A stretch of 64,000 bases of DNA. Origin: Lophium mytilinum. Taxonomy: Eukaryota > Ascomycota > Dothideomycetes > Mytilinidiales > Mytilinidiaceae. Positions within the stretch are counted from its first letter, which is position 1. Each line of letters begins with the position of its first letter. Shown one piece after another: positions 12,191 to 24,261 of the stretch. Under the pieces are notes generated by a model. That model was not told where the DNA came from. It did not search any database and saw nothing but the letters and a program-made list of their open reading frames with translations. The position numbers were made by a program, and so were the translations under genes. The DNA lies in assembly GCA_010093605.1 (NCBI GenBank), contig MU004183.1:1860001-1924000 (forward strand), read 5' to 3'.

Positions 12191-14023
12191 ATGCCAACTC
12201 CCCCAGCGCTTACCCGCCCATCTAAAGCTCGCTCGGTTTCCACCAACACCTCCGCACCGCCTCCCGCAGCGATCGACAGCAAGACCACGGAGGAGAGCGC
12301 GCGAACTAGGCTACATATTACGCCATTCACGGCTGAACTGCTGAAAAGCTATATACCCCCGACCGTCCTTCCGTCTGCGACAAATATCTCGTTTCACACT
12401 GTCGAGACTTTTCCGGAGAAGGGCTTTGGCTACATTGAGTTGCCGACTATGGAGGCACAAAAGCTGAAGAAGAAGTTGAATGGGTCTATATTGAAGGGGT
12501 CCAAGGTGCGCATCGAGGAAGCGAAGCCAGAGAAGAGGAAGAAGGCGGAGAAGGACGGTGCGGTCGCTAAAGAGGAGGACAGACCGGCGAAGCGCCCGAA
12601 GAAGGAGAAGCGCACACAGAATGTGATGGAGGGAATCGAGCTGCCGGATCAGAGAAAGATCAAGCGTGGCTGGACTGAAGTACCGGGGCATGGGAAGAAT
12701 AAGGCGGACAAGAAGAGCAAGAAGGATAAGAAAGAGAAGGCGAAAGAATCACAGTACCTGAAGGAACCGGAGATGCTATTCAAGGCGAAGCTGACACCTG
12801 CAGCTGCTGCCGCCGAGAGTGCGGTGAAGGCCAAGAAGAGCAAGGCTGAGGGCAAAGAAAAGAAAATATCGAAGGCGAATCGAGACGTGGTAGTACATGA
12901 GTTCACGAAGACTAGCAAACACCCGAGTTTTCTCAAGAGCAGTGAGGCTATTTCGGAGAACAAGCCAGCCACGGAGTATATCAATGGGAAAGGGTGGGTG
13001 GACGAGGATGGCAACGTTGTTGAAGCTGAGACTGGAAAAGCTAGGAGGGCACGATTAGTCGGCCTGGCAGAGGCAACTCCAGAAGAGAACACGCCGAAGC
13101 CAGCCAAGGGTGTATCGAGTAGGAAAAACTTGTCTGCTTCATCTATGGATATCCCAGATATAGCGACCAAAACCAAGTCAAAATCGAAAACTGCCAAAAA
13201 GTCAAAACAAGCAACACCGCCTTCCGAATCCTCTGACGAGACCTCCGACTCTTCGTCAGCCGTATCCTCCGAATCGTCAGACTCAGAGTCTGACTCTGGA
13301 TCCGAATCCGTTGCATCTGACTCGCAAGCCTCGTCATCCTCCATATCCTCCTCAGTACCTACGAAACCCCTCCAAAATATTACTCTCACGCCTCCTTCAC
13401 CTTTAGCAGAGGCTGAGATTAGCACTAAGGAGGTCCACCCTCTCGAAGCGCTCTTCAAGCGTCCTAAGCCGCCAACGATCACAACAGCTGCAACAACGCC
13501 CTTACGCCTCGCACCGATCACTACATCCTTCAGCTTCTTTGACGGCGATGCGAATGAGGTCCAAGACGAAGATGGGGACACGTCGATGAAGGATCCACAT
13601 ACGCCATTCACGCGACAGGATCTGGATTGGCGAGGACTGAGGAGTGCAGCGCCTACGCCGGACACGGCTGCCATTGGCCGCAAATTCTCATTCCCGTGGG
13701 GACGTGACAATAGTGAAGAAGAGGACGAGGATGATGTTGATGCTGGGGCCGAGCTGAAAGTCAACACGAGAGCCAATGCGGCGTTGCATGCGGTGAATGA
13801 GGAGGACATGGACGCAGAGGTCGACGCCAATGTTACCCCATTAGGGCGCAAGGCGGCTAGAGAGGGAGAGACAGAGGGGCAAGGGGAAGAGGAGAGCGAG
13901 TTCTCGAAATGGTTCTGGGAGCACAGAGGGGAGAACAACCGGGCGTGGAAGAAGCGGAGACGAGACGCATTGAAGGTGGAGCGGCAGAGGGAGAACAGAC
14001 GGACGGGGAGGAAGGTGGTGTAA
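12191..14023 (+). CDS. Nucleolar Nop8/Srp40-like protein with N-terminal RRM-like domain
   Basis: Intronless gene of 610 aa. Residues about 35-112 form an RRM-like fold (LHITPFTAELLKSYI, then GFGYIELPTMEAQKLKKKLNG). Lys-rich blocks at about 115-225 look like nuclear or nucleolar signals. A Ser/Asp/Glu tract at about 341-390 resembles Srp40-type acidic-serine regions. The C-terminus EFSKWFWEHRGENNRAWKKRR is a conserved fungal motif in this family. By family it is a ribosome-biogenesis factor of the large subunit. Homologues are often labelled 'suppressor protein SRP40' because of the Ser tract alone; the RRM-like N-terminus favours a Nop8/NOL8-type role. Confidence 0.7.
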   Translation: MPTPPALTRPSKARSVSTNTSAPPPAAIDSKTTEESARTRLHITPFTAELLKSYIPPTVLPSATNISFHTVETFPEKGFGYIELPTMEAQKLKKKLNGSILKGSKVRIEEAKPEKRKKAEKDGAVAKEEDRPAKRPKKEKRTQNVMEGIELPDQRKIKRGWTEVPGHGKNKADKKSKKDKKEKAKESQYLKEPEMLFKAKLTPAAAAAESAVKAKKSKAEGKEKKISKANRDVVVHEFTKTSKHPSFLKSSEAISENKPATEYINGKGWVDEDGNVVEAETGKARRARLVGLAEATPEENTPKPAKGVSSRKNLSASSMDIPDIATKTKSKSKTAKKSKQATPPSESSDETSDSSSAVSSESSDSESDSGSESVASDSQASSSSISSSVPTKPLQNITLTPPSPLAEAEISTKEVHPLEALFKRPKPPTITTAATTPLRLAPITTSFSFFDGDANEVQDEDGDTSMKDPHTPFTRQDLDWRGLRSAAPTPDTAAIGRKFSFPWGRDNSEEEDEDDVDAGAELKVNTRANAALHAVNEEDMDAEVDANVTPLGRKAAREGETEGQGEEESEFSKWFWEHRGENNRAWKKRRRDALKVERQRENRRTGRKVV

Positions 14024-15402
14024 GTTCCGGAATCGGATGCTGCTCCGGTCGTTTGATCTGGGTATGGCTGCTTAGTTCTGGAAGGCGTAGATCTGTAGTA
14101 TCAAGTCGTTTGTTGTGAGACATGAGATGGTATCCGTCCATTGGATCTGTGTGACCATGTCCATTTCAATCGAGTGCGGTTGACACGGTGTCCATGTCCA
14201 TGCGACGGTCAAGCACGTTTACGTCCAGGCAGTTCATTAACCATGTCCTGAATAAAGCCCTTTTGGGAGTTTTGAGACAGCCACCGGACGTTGATTCTAC
14301 CTCGGTGTGCGCTTTTATACGGCAGCCAGCCGCCACAATCCCCATTGATCCGCTTAGCCACTCTAGGACTTCGCAGCACATTCCGATGACGTGAATCCAC
14401 GATGCCGTGGACAGGCCCGTGTGCGTGGCTACCGGGCATGCCGTGATTACAAAGGAGCGTTGGCCGTCGGGCAGCGGGGGAAATATGGAAGGCTTCTGGA
14501 AAGCTTGCACGAGTCGTTCGCGGCGGATCGAGGGCCGTTTGCTGTCAAAGCCGAGCATCAGGATTCAGGCATCGTTCCCTTTGGCTCGTGAAACACTTGT
14601 GCAAACGCGGGCGGCCCATGGTGCCCTGTTCCCTGCGGCGGAAGTCCATCCGTATGACACCCGCGAGATGAGATGAGCGTGCTGCGTACCTGCCAAGCGC
14701 CTGCTGTTGAGGATGCCCTCCAGCTCCTGGTGAGACCTCCGCGAGACAGCAGGACTTGGAGGGGGTGAAGGGCGCGATGGGGATGGTGGTGTTTTGAAGC
14801 CGGCCCGTCGACGCGTCTCGTCTTGTTTACATCAGAGGCAGCTGTTACAGGTGCCGCGCAGAGTCTGCAAGCGCGTCGAGGGAGATTAAATGAGGTTCCA
14901 AAGCAGGCTTGCGGTGGCAGGGCCGTGGCAGTTAGGTTAGATGCACCACGGACCGTTGAGACTTGCGGCCCCAGTAATGCAGGAGTAACCCGGCGACTTT
15001 TGCTGCAGCCCGAGCCACCACGACCCTTTCTCGTCGTCTCCTCCAGCCTTCACCTCCGCCTTGCACGCCACAGCCCGAGTAGTGTGCTCTTAAACCTGCC
15101 TGTCCCTGTCTACTCCTCAAGCCCCATCGAACTTCCAAGGCGGCCATGAAATTGCTCCGCTGCGGCCGACCCTCGTTCCTTTTGCTGTCTCGCACCTCCT
15201 CCGCATAGCCGCTGACGATCCCTCCGACGCCTTATACCAACCGCCGCACGCTCCCAAACCCACTCTCTTTTCTCCTCTCTCTATACATTCCGGGAATGAA
15301 GCCTTGCTCCGCCGTCACGTCGTCCCATCACCTTAGCTCCGAGGGGCCGTCATCTGCAACCTGCATGGTCTGCATCCCGACAGCTCGCCGCGCTCCAGGA
15401 CG
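14024..15402. other. Intergenic region with long pyrimidine-rich leader
   Basis: 1.38 kb between two codirectional genes. The left part holds the 3' region of the nucleolar gene. From about 15000 to 15400 the plus strand is C/T-rich (repeated CTCC, CCTC), as expected for the promoter and 5' leader of the TBC gene. No protein or RNA gene recognised. Confidence 0.45.
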
Positions 15403-17964
15403 ATGACCGCGCGCCTTCAGGACTCCAATAATGGCGGAATTGGACCCGGAAGGCTTCAACATGTGGCACTGCCGCCAATTGACCCTCGAGCCGTCCATAC
15501 CTACGCAGATCAGCTCTCCAACAGATTCACGCCCCCAGCGTCGCCCCGAGACTCGGATTCCGTCTCATTGTCATCTTTCAGGAGCAACACTACCAACCGC
15601 TCCAAACATCCCCTTACCGTGCTCACCGAGAGCGCCCAATACAACTCCTCGCGCGAGAACATACGCCATTCGCCGTCACCGGAGCCCTCCCGACCTGGCC
15701 TTACGACAATACCACCCCCTCATGTCCCGCTCCGCCGAAGCTCCTCGCAGCGTCTCCGCCAGCGGGCGTTACCAGCCTTGTCTTCGCCACTGAATGAGGA
15801 GCGAATACGCAAAGCCGGGCATCCGTCGCCCACACTCTCTACATTCTCCACCAACAGTGGTGGCAGGTCCCGCCAGGGGAGCGCTGCCGCCATCCCGAGC
15901 GACGATCCCCGCAGGAACCCGCTATCGAGCAACCCCGTAACCTCGTCGTGGCACATACCTGCTGCCGAGCACCCTCTTTTCCCGCCGAACAGATCTCGAG
16001 GTCTTACCACGTCGTCCCAACCGGGCTCCCAGTTTCAGCCTGGCCGGATCCTCCGAACCTCGACATCAATACCAGACTATGGACCAATTGGAGTTTCGAA
16101 TCGGAATGGGCCATCTACTACATACAAGCCGGATCGAGGTCAACCTGGCCGCGACAGCGACAGCTACCACTCGGCTCTTCGCCGAGACCCATTAATACGC
16201 AACGACGAGGCCCGTGCGAGTTTTCGATCAGGTTGGACGAATGGCTCCTCTGGATTTTTGGATGCTAGCGGCACGGAGCGGAGCAGCGTAGCCACCAAGA
16301 GAAGCTCGACAAGTGACGGCCGGAATAGCGTTCACCAAGCGCACGACGACGATGTGGACCCAGACGCCGAAGGAATGAGCGTAGAGGACTACATTGAGAT
16401 GTACGCGGACGGCTTTTATGATGATCCTGAAGTGGGTGGGTTGGACAACTCGGATGAGGGTTATGTGTCCCAAGCCGCTCTCGGCCGCACTCCAGACTCA
16501 CCAGAGGAACCGGTGAAACAACGCCGTCACTCCGCAAGCATGGTAAGAGAAAGCGTATTCATCGAACCAGCAAAGCTCAACCTCGCCCCGCCGCCCCCAA
16601 TTCACGTTCGAAGCTCGACGCAAATATTTTCAGGAAGACCGCCAACCGTCCAAGGAAATGAGTCCATTATGCCGGTTGCGCGCGACCGCTATGGCTTCAA
16701 AAAGGCCACGCAAAACGTAACAGCTGATCAGTATGATGTCTGGAACATGGAGTATACGATGTATCTTGCTCGCCGACGAAAGAAGTGGGAGGCTCTCATG
16801 AAGCAACATAATCTACCCACTGACAACCCAACCCGCTTTCCACCCAGATCCGATAAGGTGAAGCGGTACATACGAAAGGGGATTCCACCGGAATGGCGAG
16901 GTGCGGCGTGGTTTTGGTACGCGGGCGGAACCGAGAAACTGACTCAAAACCCTGGTCTATATTGGGATCTTGTAGAGCAGGTCGACCAAGGGAATCTAAA
17001 TGAGACGGACAGAGACCTTATTGAGCGCGACCTGAACAGGACCTTCCCCGACAACATTCGCTTCAAACCTGATTTTGATCCAGTATCAAATGATATGGGT
17101 CGAGACTCTGATCCGACATTATGCTCTGAAACCGCAATACTCCGAGCCCTGCGCCGCGTTCTCCAAGCATTCGCAATTCACAACCCTGGTATCGGATACT
17201 GCCAATCGCTCAACTTCCTGGCTGGACTTCTCCTGCTCTTCCTGGACGAAGACGAGGAAAAGGCTTTCCACATGCTCAGCATCATCACCACTATCCATCT
17301 CCCAGGAACTCACAGCAGAGTCCTCGAAGCAAACGTAGACATGGGCGTGTTGATGAGCTGCATCCGCGAATCGATGCCCGCCATATGGACCAAGATAGAC
17401 GATGTACACCTCCTCAACGCCGGGACCCACTTCTCCGCAAGCAACGCGCGACTTCCCACGATTTCCCTGGCAACAACTGCATGGTTCATGTCTCTGTTTG
17501 TCGGCAACCTCCCCATCGAAACCGTTCTCCGAGTCTGGGACTCGTTCTACTACGAAGGCTCGAAAACCCTCTTCCGCATCTCTCTTGCCATTTTCAAAGT
17601 CGGCGAGCCCGACATCCGCTCCATCAACGACCACATGGAGATTTTCCAAGTCATCCAAACGATCCCCAGACGTCTGGTCGACGCGAACAAACTGATGGAG
17701 GCGTGCTTCCGCCGCCGCAACGGCTTCGGCCACATGTCCCAAGACACGATCGACTCGAGGCGCGCGGAGCGGCGGAAGCAGCATGTCGCCGACATGGCGC
17801 GGATGAACACGCTAAACAGCGTCACATCTGGCAAATCCGGCAAATCCGGCGCACTCGCACCGTCTGTGGATGCAGATGAGGAACGCCCGCCGACGAGCAT
17901 GAGGCGCACGGCATCGAAGCGCTTCAAGCGGAGCATGTCGCGGAAACGCACCGCGAAGAACTAG
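15403..17964 (+). CDS. TBC-domain Rab GTPase-activating protein
   Basis: Intronless, 853 aa. Residues 1-430 are Ser/Pro/Arg-rich and disordered. The TBC domain spans about 486-760: KRYIRKGIPPEWRGAAWFWY opens it, IERDLNRTFPDN (near 540) carries the arginine finger and GIGYCQSLNF (near 597) the glutamine finger. Both catalytic fingers are present, so GAP activity is expected. A basic tail (KRFKRSMSRKRTAKN) ends the protein. The architecture resembles yeast Gyp-type and fission yeast TBC proteins acting in exocytic or endocytic traffic; the Rab partner cannot be told. An in-frame alternative start a little downstream is possible. Confidence 0.9.
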   Translation: MTARLQDSNNGGIGPGRLQHVALPPIDPRAVHTYADQLSNRFTPPASPRDSDSVSLSSFRSNTTNRSKHPLTVLTESAQYNSSRENIRHSPSPEPSRPGLTTIPPPHVPLRRSSSQRLRQRALPALSSPLNEERIRKAGHPSPTLSTFSTNSGGRSRQGSAAAIPSDDPRRNPLSSNPVTSSWHIPAAEHPLFPPNRSRGLTTSSQPGSQFQPGRILRTSTSIPDYGPIGVSNRNGPSTTYKPDRGQPGRDSDSYHSALRRDPLIRNDEARASFRSGWTNGSSGFLDASGTERSSVATKRSSTSDGRNSVHQAHDDDVDPDAEGMSVEDYIEMYADGFYDDPEVGGLDNSDEGYVSQAALGRTPDSPEEPVKQRRHSASMVRESVFIEPAKLNLAPPPPIHVRSSTQIFSGRPPTVQGNESIMPVARDRYGFKKATQNVTADQYDVWNMEYTMYLARRRKKWEALMKQHNLPTDNPTRFPPRSDKVKRYIRKGIPPEWRGAAWFWYAGGTEKLTQNPGLYWDLVEQVDQGNLNETDRDLIERDLNRTFPDNIRFKPDFDPVSNDMGRDSDPTLCSETAILRALRRVLQAFAIHNPGIGYCQSLNFLAGLLLLFLDEDEEKAFHMLSIITTIHLPGTHSRVLEANVDMGVLMSCIRESMPAIWTKIDDVHLLNAGTHFSASNARLPTISLATTAWFMSLFVGNLPIETVLRVWDSFYYEGSKTLFRISLAIFKVGEPDIRSINDHMEIFQVIQTIPRRLVDANKLMEACFRRRNGFGHMSQDTIDSRRAERRKQHVADMARMNTLNSVTSGKSGKSGALAPSVDADEERPPTSMRRTASKRFKRSMSRKRTAKN

Positions 17965-18193
17965 AACACTTGATCCTTTTTTTCTTGCTTTGCATTGCGG
18001 CTAGGCTGGGCGGTATATGTGGCGTTTGGTGAACATATCATGAATGGTTGGGATACGGGCGATCGGGAATTTCCGCGTGTTGCATTGTCTGGGGGATTTC
18101 GGCGGAGTTTGTGATAATATATGTGGGTAACAATGGACCAGGAGATGGGGATATACATATGGAAAAGCTCGGGCTGATTCTGGCTGTCCACGT

Positions 18194-18224
<31 letters not shown>

Positions 18225-18599
18225 ACCAATCGATGTCACTTTCTTGTCTATTGAGATCCAATTCTGTTGATTGGTGTGATACCTAACAGATTTCGCACTG
18301 ACTGGGTGCGTTTACGGCGACGTTCCACGTTTACGTGTCTCATATACAGGCGCTGCACTATTATGATTTGATTACTGGCAGGATCTGGACATCGCGTCCT
18401 GGTCCCTAACCTGTGTATGGAAGGACTTCAGACTCTGTCAGAAAGTCCTATATATGTACGAGCGGTGCGAATTCAGAACAAAGACTTGAATTTTCCAAAC
18501 ATCAAACGCTGTCTATGCATGCTAATATGGCATTCCCATTTCCATCCATGTAATGCATATGCGTGTCCGCTCCCCTCCCTCGTCCTCCCACTCAACTCC
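17965..18599. other. Intergenic region between convergent genes
   Basis: 3' regions of the TBC and OPT genes. It contains a (CA)n microsatellite at 18194..18220. Nothing else recognised. Confidence 0.5.
18194..18220. repeat. (CA)n microsatellite
   Basis: Uninterrupted AC/CA dinucleotide run of 27 bp in the 3' intergenic region of the TBC gene. Likely length-polymorphic. Confidence 0.95.
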
Positions 18600-21500
18600 C
18601 TACCACCTATCCGGCCCAAAATGCTTCCCCTCAGGCACATCCCGATACGAGCACGCCTGCCAATCGCAGCCCTGCTTATACACCTCGGTCCCCCACCACT
18701 TAAACCCACCCATCCAGCCAGGATACAACACGCCGAAAAACACCACCACGACGCCGACCGCCAAGCCCGAGTCCAGCGCCGCCGACAGCGTGACGTTATA
18801 CTTCCGCCACCATGCCTTCCGCTTATTCTTAATCAGATAATTGAACGCCCAACACACAAGCCCCCAGACGGAGAAATTGAGCCCCGTGGCCGGCGGGATC
18901 CAGCTCAGGCTGCCAAAGACGACGGGCAGGTTTACCTTGCGCCAGAGGGAGCGGCGGTCGCGGCGGCCGAGCAGCCAGACGCCGATAGGGCAGACGGCGC
19001 CGGCGAGGAATGCCCAGACGAGGGGCCGGTAGAGGGCACCCGGGCCGAAGAAGCGGGCGGGGCCGACGACGCCCCACAGGATGGAGCCGTTGAAGTGGAC
19101 GCGGGCGAGGGGGCAGGTGAAGCCGTTGATGGCTTGCGGGGTGCAGATGCCGGGGACGTTGGCGAGCATCCAGTTGAGCACGCCGATCTGCGTGATGCTG
19201 GAGATGAGGGTGGCGGTGATTTGGAGCGCGAAGAGGGTGCGTGGTGGGATCTTCATGTAGTGGCCGAGTTTGAGGTCCGAGGAGAATTTGAGGCCTTGGG
19301 TGGAGGAGATGTAGCCGTAGGTTGTGAAGAGCATGTTGGCGACGGGCCGGCCGGGGAAGAGGACGCCGCAGATGAGTTGGCAGATGAGGTAGATGCTGCT
19401 TTGTTGGTTGGTGATGGCCATGACGATGCCGATGGGGATGAAGAGGATGGCGCCCATGCCGAGGGCGAGGAGGAGTCCGTACCATGGCAGGTGGATGGGA
19501 TAGCTGTTTTTGTTACTATATGGATTGGTGCTGTCATGGGCAAACTTACTACTCCACGATGAAGATCCCAATCGCCAACATACTGACCCCTATCAGGATA
19601 TACCAGATGATGGGAACATCGGGATACTTTTTCATCAGCCGGTTGTGGATGTCTTCGGAGCTAAGTAGGTTCTCTAGCCCTGGCTCTGAAGAGCTGCGAG
19701 GTCTCGAATGGCTGCCGTTCGCGCCATTACCGTTTGTAGGCAACGGTTCGTATCTGGCATCGCTATCGCTCGAAACTTCGTTCATCGATTTGCGCCATTG
19801 AGTCCAAATGTCCTTGCCGTGCCACAGAGCTGTGTGCGAGATGAGAGCAGCGAGGGCTGCGAATTGAAGCGCGTAGCTCAGGGCGTATGTAATAGGCAAG
19901 AAGACGCGACTGTAATTGTGGTATGCCTCATTGTCGAACAAGAAATCCTTGGTCAATATCCTGCTGACATCATACGGCTTTCCAGTATTGTCGAAAACCG
20001 CTGAAGAGAGGATGGGCATGTAAGAAGAGAACATGACGTTCTTGTAGTCTGAAGATTATTAGCGGAGAAGTCGAAGTATGGTTAAGAAACATACACAAAA
20101 TTGGCGCAATAATCCACATCACAACGACGAGACCTCCAAGGATGTTACACGCTGCCCAAAAAGGAACGGCGAGCGGAGATCCAATATAGGCTATTTGAGA
20201 CCAATCAAATGTCAGGGGGAAGAGACCAAGACCAGATGCGACGCCAAACTAATGGAGTTAGTATTGGGCATGCCTTGAAAAAGCCACTAAGAGCACTTAC
20301 TAGGTTGGCCACAACAACGTTCTTTGGAGCGAACCACGTTATCACGCTGAAGTAGCTAAGGGCCGGCATGAGAAGACCGGGGAGGAAATAGAAGAGCACG
20401 GCTCCGCAGAACACCTTGAAGAAAAAACTAGATCGGCTAATGGTCCATCCATTCGCAGGTTTGTTCTCCTCCTTATGAAGAGTGAAAAACATGGCCGATG
20501 AAATCAATGTTGAGGGCCAGATCATTCCGCTTGGCCAAACAAGATAACGACGAGTCAGCCCTGCGAGGGAATATCCTAAGACCTGGGTTGAGATAGTAAG
20601 AAGGATCTGATACGTGACACCAAGTGACTGATGATAGAACTGAGATTGCTCCACAATAACCTACACAAATGAGATTAGCGATTTGCCTTATTCTGGTGGT
20701 GACTTCTGAGACTTACATCTGTTGCAAATGCGAAACCAAAAGAAACGTTACTGGCAATATAAACACAACTATGCTCTTTTTCATTCCATCGTCCCTGCGC
20801 CAGCCAGAGCCGTAATCTCCTCCTCCATGCAACCCGAGTCGGAGAAGACAGCAAATGCACTTCGGAGCTGACCGAACTGGCTCGTTCTTCCGAACTGGAG
20901 GGGCGGGTTCCATCTTGGAAGGTAGAGTTGCTCGATGTGTGGTTTCGAGTCTCAAGGGAGCCGTTCACAAAAGTCTCGGCTGGGTCGCTCGCTCTTTTGA
21001 GAATCGAGTCCCAGATAAGGCCGGCGGGATGGGCTAGCAGAAGGGCAATAATGGGAGTGATGCTAACGCTGGGGTATCTTAAAGAAAAGAATAAGTTGGT
21101 AGAAGAGCCGAGAATAGCAAAGAAAATAGACAAGGTCCACATGCGAGGCGTGCTGATAGAGAGGGTGGTGTCGTCGGTAGGCGGTACAGATGCTCGCACT
21201 AGGGCATATGGGGAGTCATCCTTGGGGTGACCGGGTGCTTTGTGGTCGTGGAGGTCGCCTTCACTAGATACGTCACTGTCGCTATAACTATCACCGTCAC
21301 TTGGCTGGTCGTTGAAGACACTGCTGCCGGATGATGATTGAAGGCCTTCGAAGACTCGACCACCCATCCCTGCCGCCACGGGCGGAGCAGCGCCCGATGT
21401 GAATCTCGGCTCTAGTCCAGATTCCTGGTGCCCTTCGAGGGCGTCGTCTAACGCTGCATCTCGTTCCTGGCTGGTGGTGGCCGGGGTGGATCGCCTTCGA

Positions 21501-21982
21501 CTTCTGCGCTGGCGTGGAGTAGCATCGTTTGAGACTTCGACGTCATCGCCGTTGGCGGACGCACAAGATTCAAGAGCAGAGCCGCTGTTTCTGAGTTTGC
21601 TCTTACCCTTCCGGCGGGTGCGATTCTGTGCTGCTTCGGCGGCTGCATGTTCATCTGTATCTGAGTTTCCCGGGCTAGAACTGAAGGACACAACGGGCAG
21701 GCCGCCATAGGAGCCGGTTCCTAACGCGGGTGACGAGCGGACTAGGAGGGGCACCCGCGACATGTCGACCTTTTCTCCAGCGGTTGGGATTGCAGGAGGA
21801 GTCGACTGAGGCTCAGCGCTGCTGTCATTAGCGGCTGGTGAGCTAAGGCTGTGCTGTGTGTTTGCTTTTTGTGCGAAGTCATGGAGCTCGAAGGTCCCCG
21901 CAGGCGAGGGCAACGTGGCGGGAGTGGGAGCGACAGGCGGCTCTCTTAAATCGCTCTCAGTATTGACGGCATCAATCTTCAT
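18600..21982 (-). CDS. OPT-family oligopeptide transporter
   Basis: Five exons on the minus strand, 20717..21982, 20301..20660, 20095..20248, 19550..20048 and 18600..19503, give 1,060 aa, all in phase. The membrane part begins near residue 278 (MWTLSIFFAILGSSTNLFFSLRYPSVSITP, a TM1-2 pattern of the family). Later family marks are FDWSQIAYIGSPLAVPFWAACNILGG, KIPPRTLFALQITATL, and the C-terminal CDWQACSY. It should import small peptides or related metal chelates with protons at the plasma membrane. Unusual is the 270-residue hydrophilic Ser/Pro-rich N-terminal extension; typical fungal OPTs have 700-850 aa. A shorter protein from an internal ATG cannot be excluded. Confidence 0.85.
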
Positions 21983-23394
21983 CAGGAAGAAAGCGGGCCA
22001 ACAAGGCCCATAAACGTGTTCAAAAACGAGGTGTGACAGCGGTGCGTCGCAGTGAGCGTGTGATCTGATAAGATTATTGCGCCCTTGTCCTCCGCGTTAC
22101 GCGCGCCTGATGCATGCCCAGGTGCCACAGGTGGCGCTGTGCAGACTAACCTTCCATGACAAGCCCCATCTTGTGGAACACTACGGAAGGCCGTATTTCT
22201 AAAAGAAGGCAATAGTGAAGATATCCGCCTTGAAAGCGCTCTTCTATCATTCTTAAATAGTTGGCTGCGGTGACTACAGCTACATCTGAAGCCTACCCGG
22301 GGAATGGGTTTAGGTATGGATTCGCGCTAGGAATCTCGGTCGGGAGCCAAGCCGGCTGTCGCCATACGGGCCCGCGTGCTCGGACCCGCTCGCCTCAATG
22401 CATGACGACCGCTCTCCAACGACACCAGATCTCATCGAAATACTGATGACGAGGTTAGGAGTGCTACGATCAGGCGTCTTTCCGTATGCCGTGATACTAT
22501 AATATTGCAGTGGGTGCCAGTGAGACAACCAGCGCAGCTAATCTGTGGGCACGAAGCTCTTGAATCACAGCCGCTGGAAATGACATCCAACAGAATTCTG
22601 TAGAGCAACCTTGGGGTCCTCCTAACGGCGCTATGTAGGTGGAAAAAGTATTCATTAATCAAGCTCATATTTCTCTTGTCAATGGTCCGACATCGGAATT
22701 AAGAGTAACGACCTGTCTCATGTAACACGGTCGTGCCGCCGCAAGGAGGCCTTCAAGCTTGTTATCAGCTATGTAACAAGTCCAAGTCTGATTTACAGTC
22801 TCTAGAAATTACATCACGTTTTTATCTTTTACAATGCTGCCAGGGGGGTCTTCATAACGTGGCAACCTCCCTAAATCGCTGTCAATTTTGCTTTAATTTC
22901 CACTACCTGAGGTTACTCTAAAGCTTCAGCCTCTAATCATCGATCCGTCTACTATGGTTTTGCGCTATCTTGGACCAGTCAGGGCTATCCTCGCATATCT
23001 CAAGCAACAGTCAAAAATCCAGTGTCAACACTTCAATTCACAACATCCATCTTCCGGTGCTCCAATCAAGCTGCCCAAACTCTCCTCAAATACCAAACCT
23101 CTACTACATCAACATCTCATCATGCTTTTGCACAAGCCTTAGACCAATCAAGACGCCCCCGGCCACCTCAAACAGTAGGCAGGAGTTGAGCGAAATCGGA
23201 GGGAGTTGAAGTGATATGGAGCGGTCGAAACAACAACGCTAGTGGGACGCTAGCGCCAAATAGGACGGGTATAAATCCACCACTCTCGCTGCTCTTCTTC
23301 CTTTCCTCTCCACCCCACTGTCGCTTCATCATCTCACAGTCTCTACTACGCCTAGCAGCCTCATTCACCACAACTTCCGTAAGTAATCAACAAT
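21983..23394. other. Intergenic, no supported gene
   Basis: 1.4 kb between the OPT gene promoter and a degenerate gene. Short frames only, with no recognisable domain. The segment 22680-22950 is somewhat AT-richer than its surroundings but shows no repeat structure. Confidence 0.4.
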
Positions 23395-24261
23395 GTGTGG
23401 CCTGTTGATGCATTCACCTCATCATCCCTAAGTAGTACACACCGCGCGACCCTGTTCACAGTCCTTCTTTTCGCGATTCTGGCCGCGCTTGGTGGCCTAG
23501 CTGGCACGGCGACGGCCCACCATCGTCACAAGAGCTACATCTTCTCGGACGGCACCTGCACACTTTCGGCCCTCGATGGTACGTGTGTGTCGGTCAAAGT
23601 ACCCAAACTTCCCCATAGATTGGCCAGACTCACGAGCCAGAAACCACCTTTCTTAACGGAAGCGTCGCTATCTCTCACGCGGACCAGGCTAAATGGGCCA
23701 CTTTCTCGCCTTCTTCGCCTCTTTGCACCACTACCGTTCTACGTCACGTCCACTATCACCGTCACTATTGGCACCAATGTAAGTACTTGTTACGAATACC
23801 TATACAATCACCCCACTAACGCCTCTTCGTAGCTCGCTGTCGTCGCTCTAAGGACAAATGGGCCTACTCTTACCGGAACTGTGCCCTCAACGGCCCCCGG
23901 CGTCACCCACTCCGTTACAACAAGCAACGCAAGCCTCGACCGCCGCGACACATTGGCCCCAAGATTCCCACAACTCGTCCCCGAAGGAACCGACGGCGTG
24001 ACCTACTTCCCGCACCACCTAGCCGCTACGTGTCAAAGCTCCACCGAAAGCGCCTCCTCGGCGTCACCAACCACCACCTCTTCCGAGTTTTTTGTTGCAT
24101 CTTTCACCTCTTCCACTTCTTCTCTCATTAGCCCCGAGGCTTTGGGTATGGCGATCTTCTGGCCCCTCTTGGTTCTTCTTGTTGCTTTGTTTGGCGTAGG
24201 CTTTGGGTACATGTTGAAGCGACGGGGTGTGGGCGCTAGGCGTTTTAGCAGGTTGTTGTAG
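23395..24261 (+). pseudogene. Possible degenerate secreted or surface membrane protein gene
   Basis: The plus strand is open from 23395, with a putative GT-AG intron at 23779..23832 (GTAAGT...CGTAG), and continues in frame to a stop at 24261. The N-terminal part has a hydrophobic signal-like stretch (LFTVLLFAILAALGGLAGTATA). The C-terminal part is Ser/Thr-rich with one strong membrane helix (AIFWPLLVLLVALFGVGFGYML) and a basic cytoplasmic end. No in-frame ATG precedes the signal-like stretch, and between about 23640 and 23740 a different frame (NGSVAISHADQAKW) looks more protein-like, which suggests a frameshift. I do not recognise a family. It could instead be a live gene with an undetected 5' exon. 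Confidence 0.35.

Noticed and set aside
12649-13938. A 429-codon minus-strand frame
   Set aside because: Antisense to the nucleolar Nop8/Srp40-like gene; the Ser/Val/Leu-rich product mirrors the biased codons of the sense strand.
18417-19562. A long plus-strand frame of 381 codons
   Set aside because: It is antisense to the OPT transporter's last exon, whose minus-strand protein is clearly conserved; the plus frame is its shadow.
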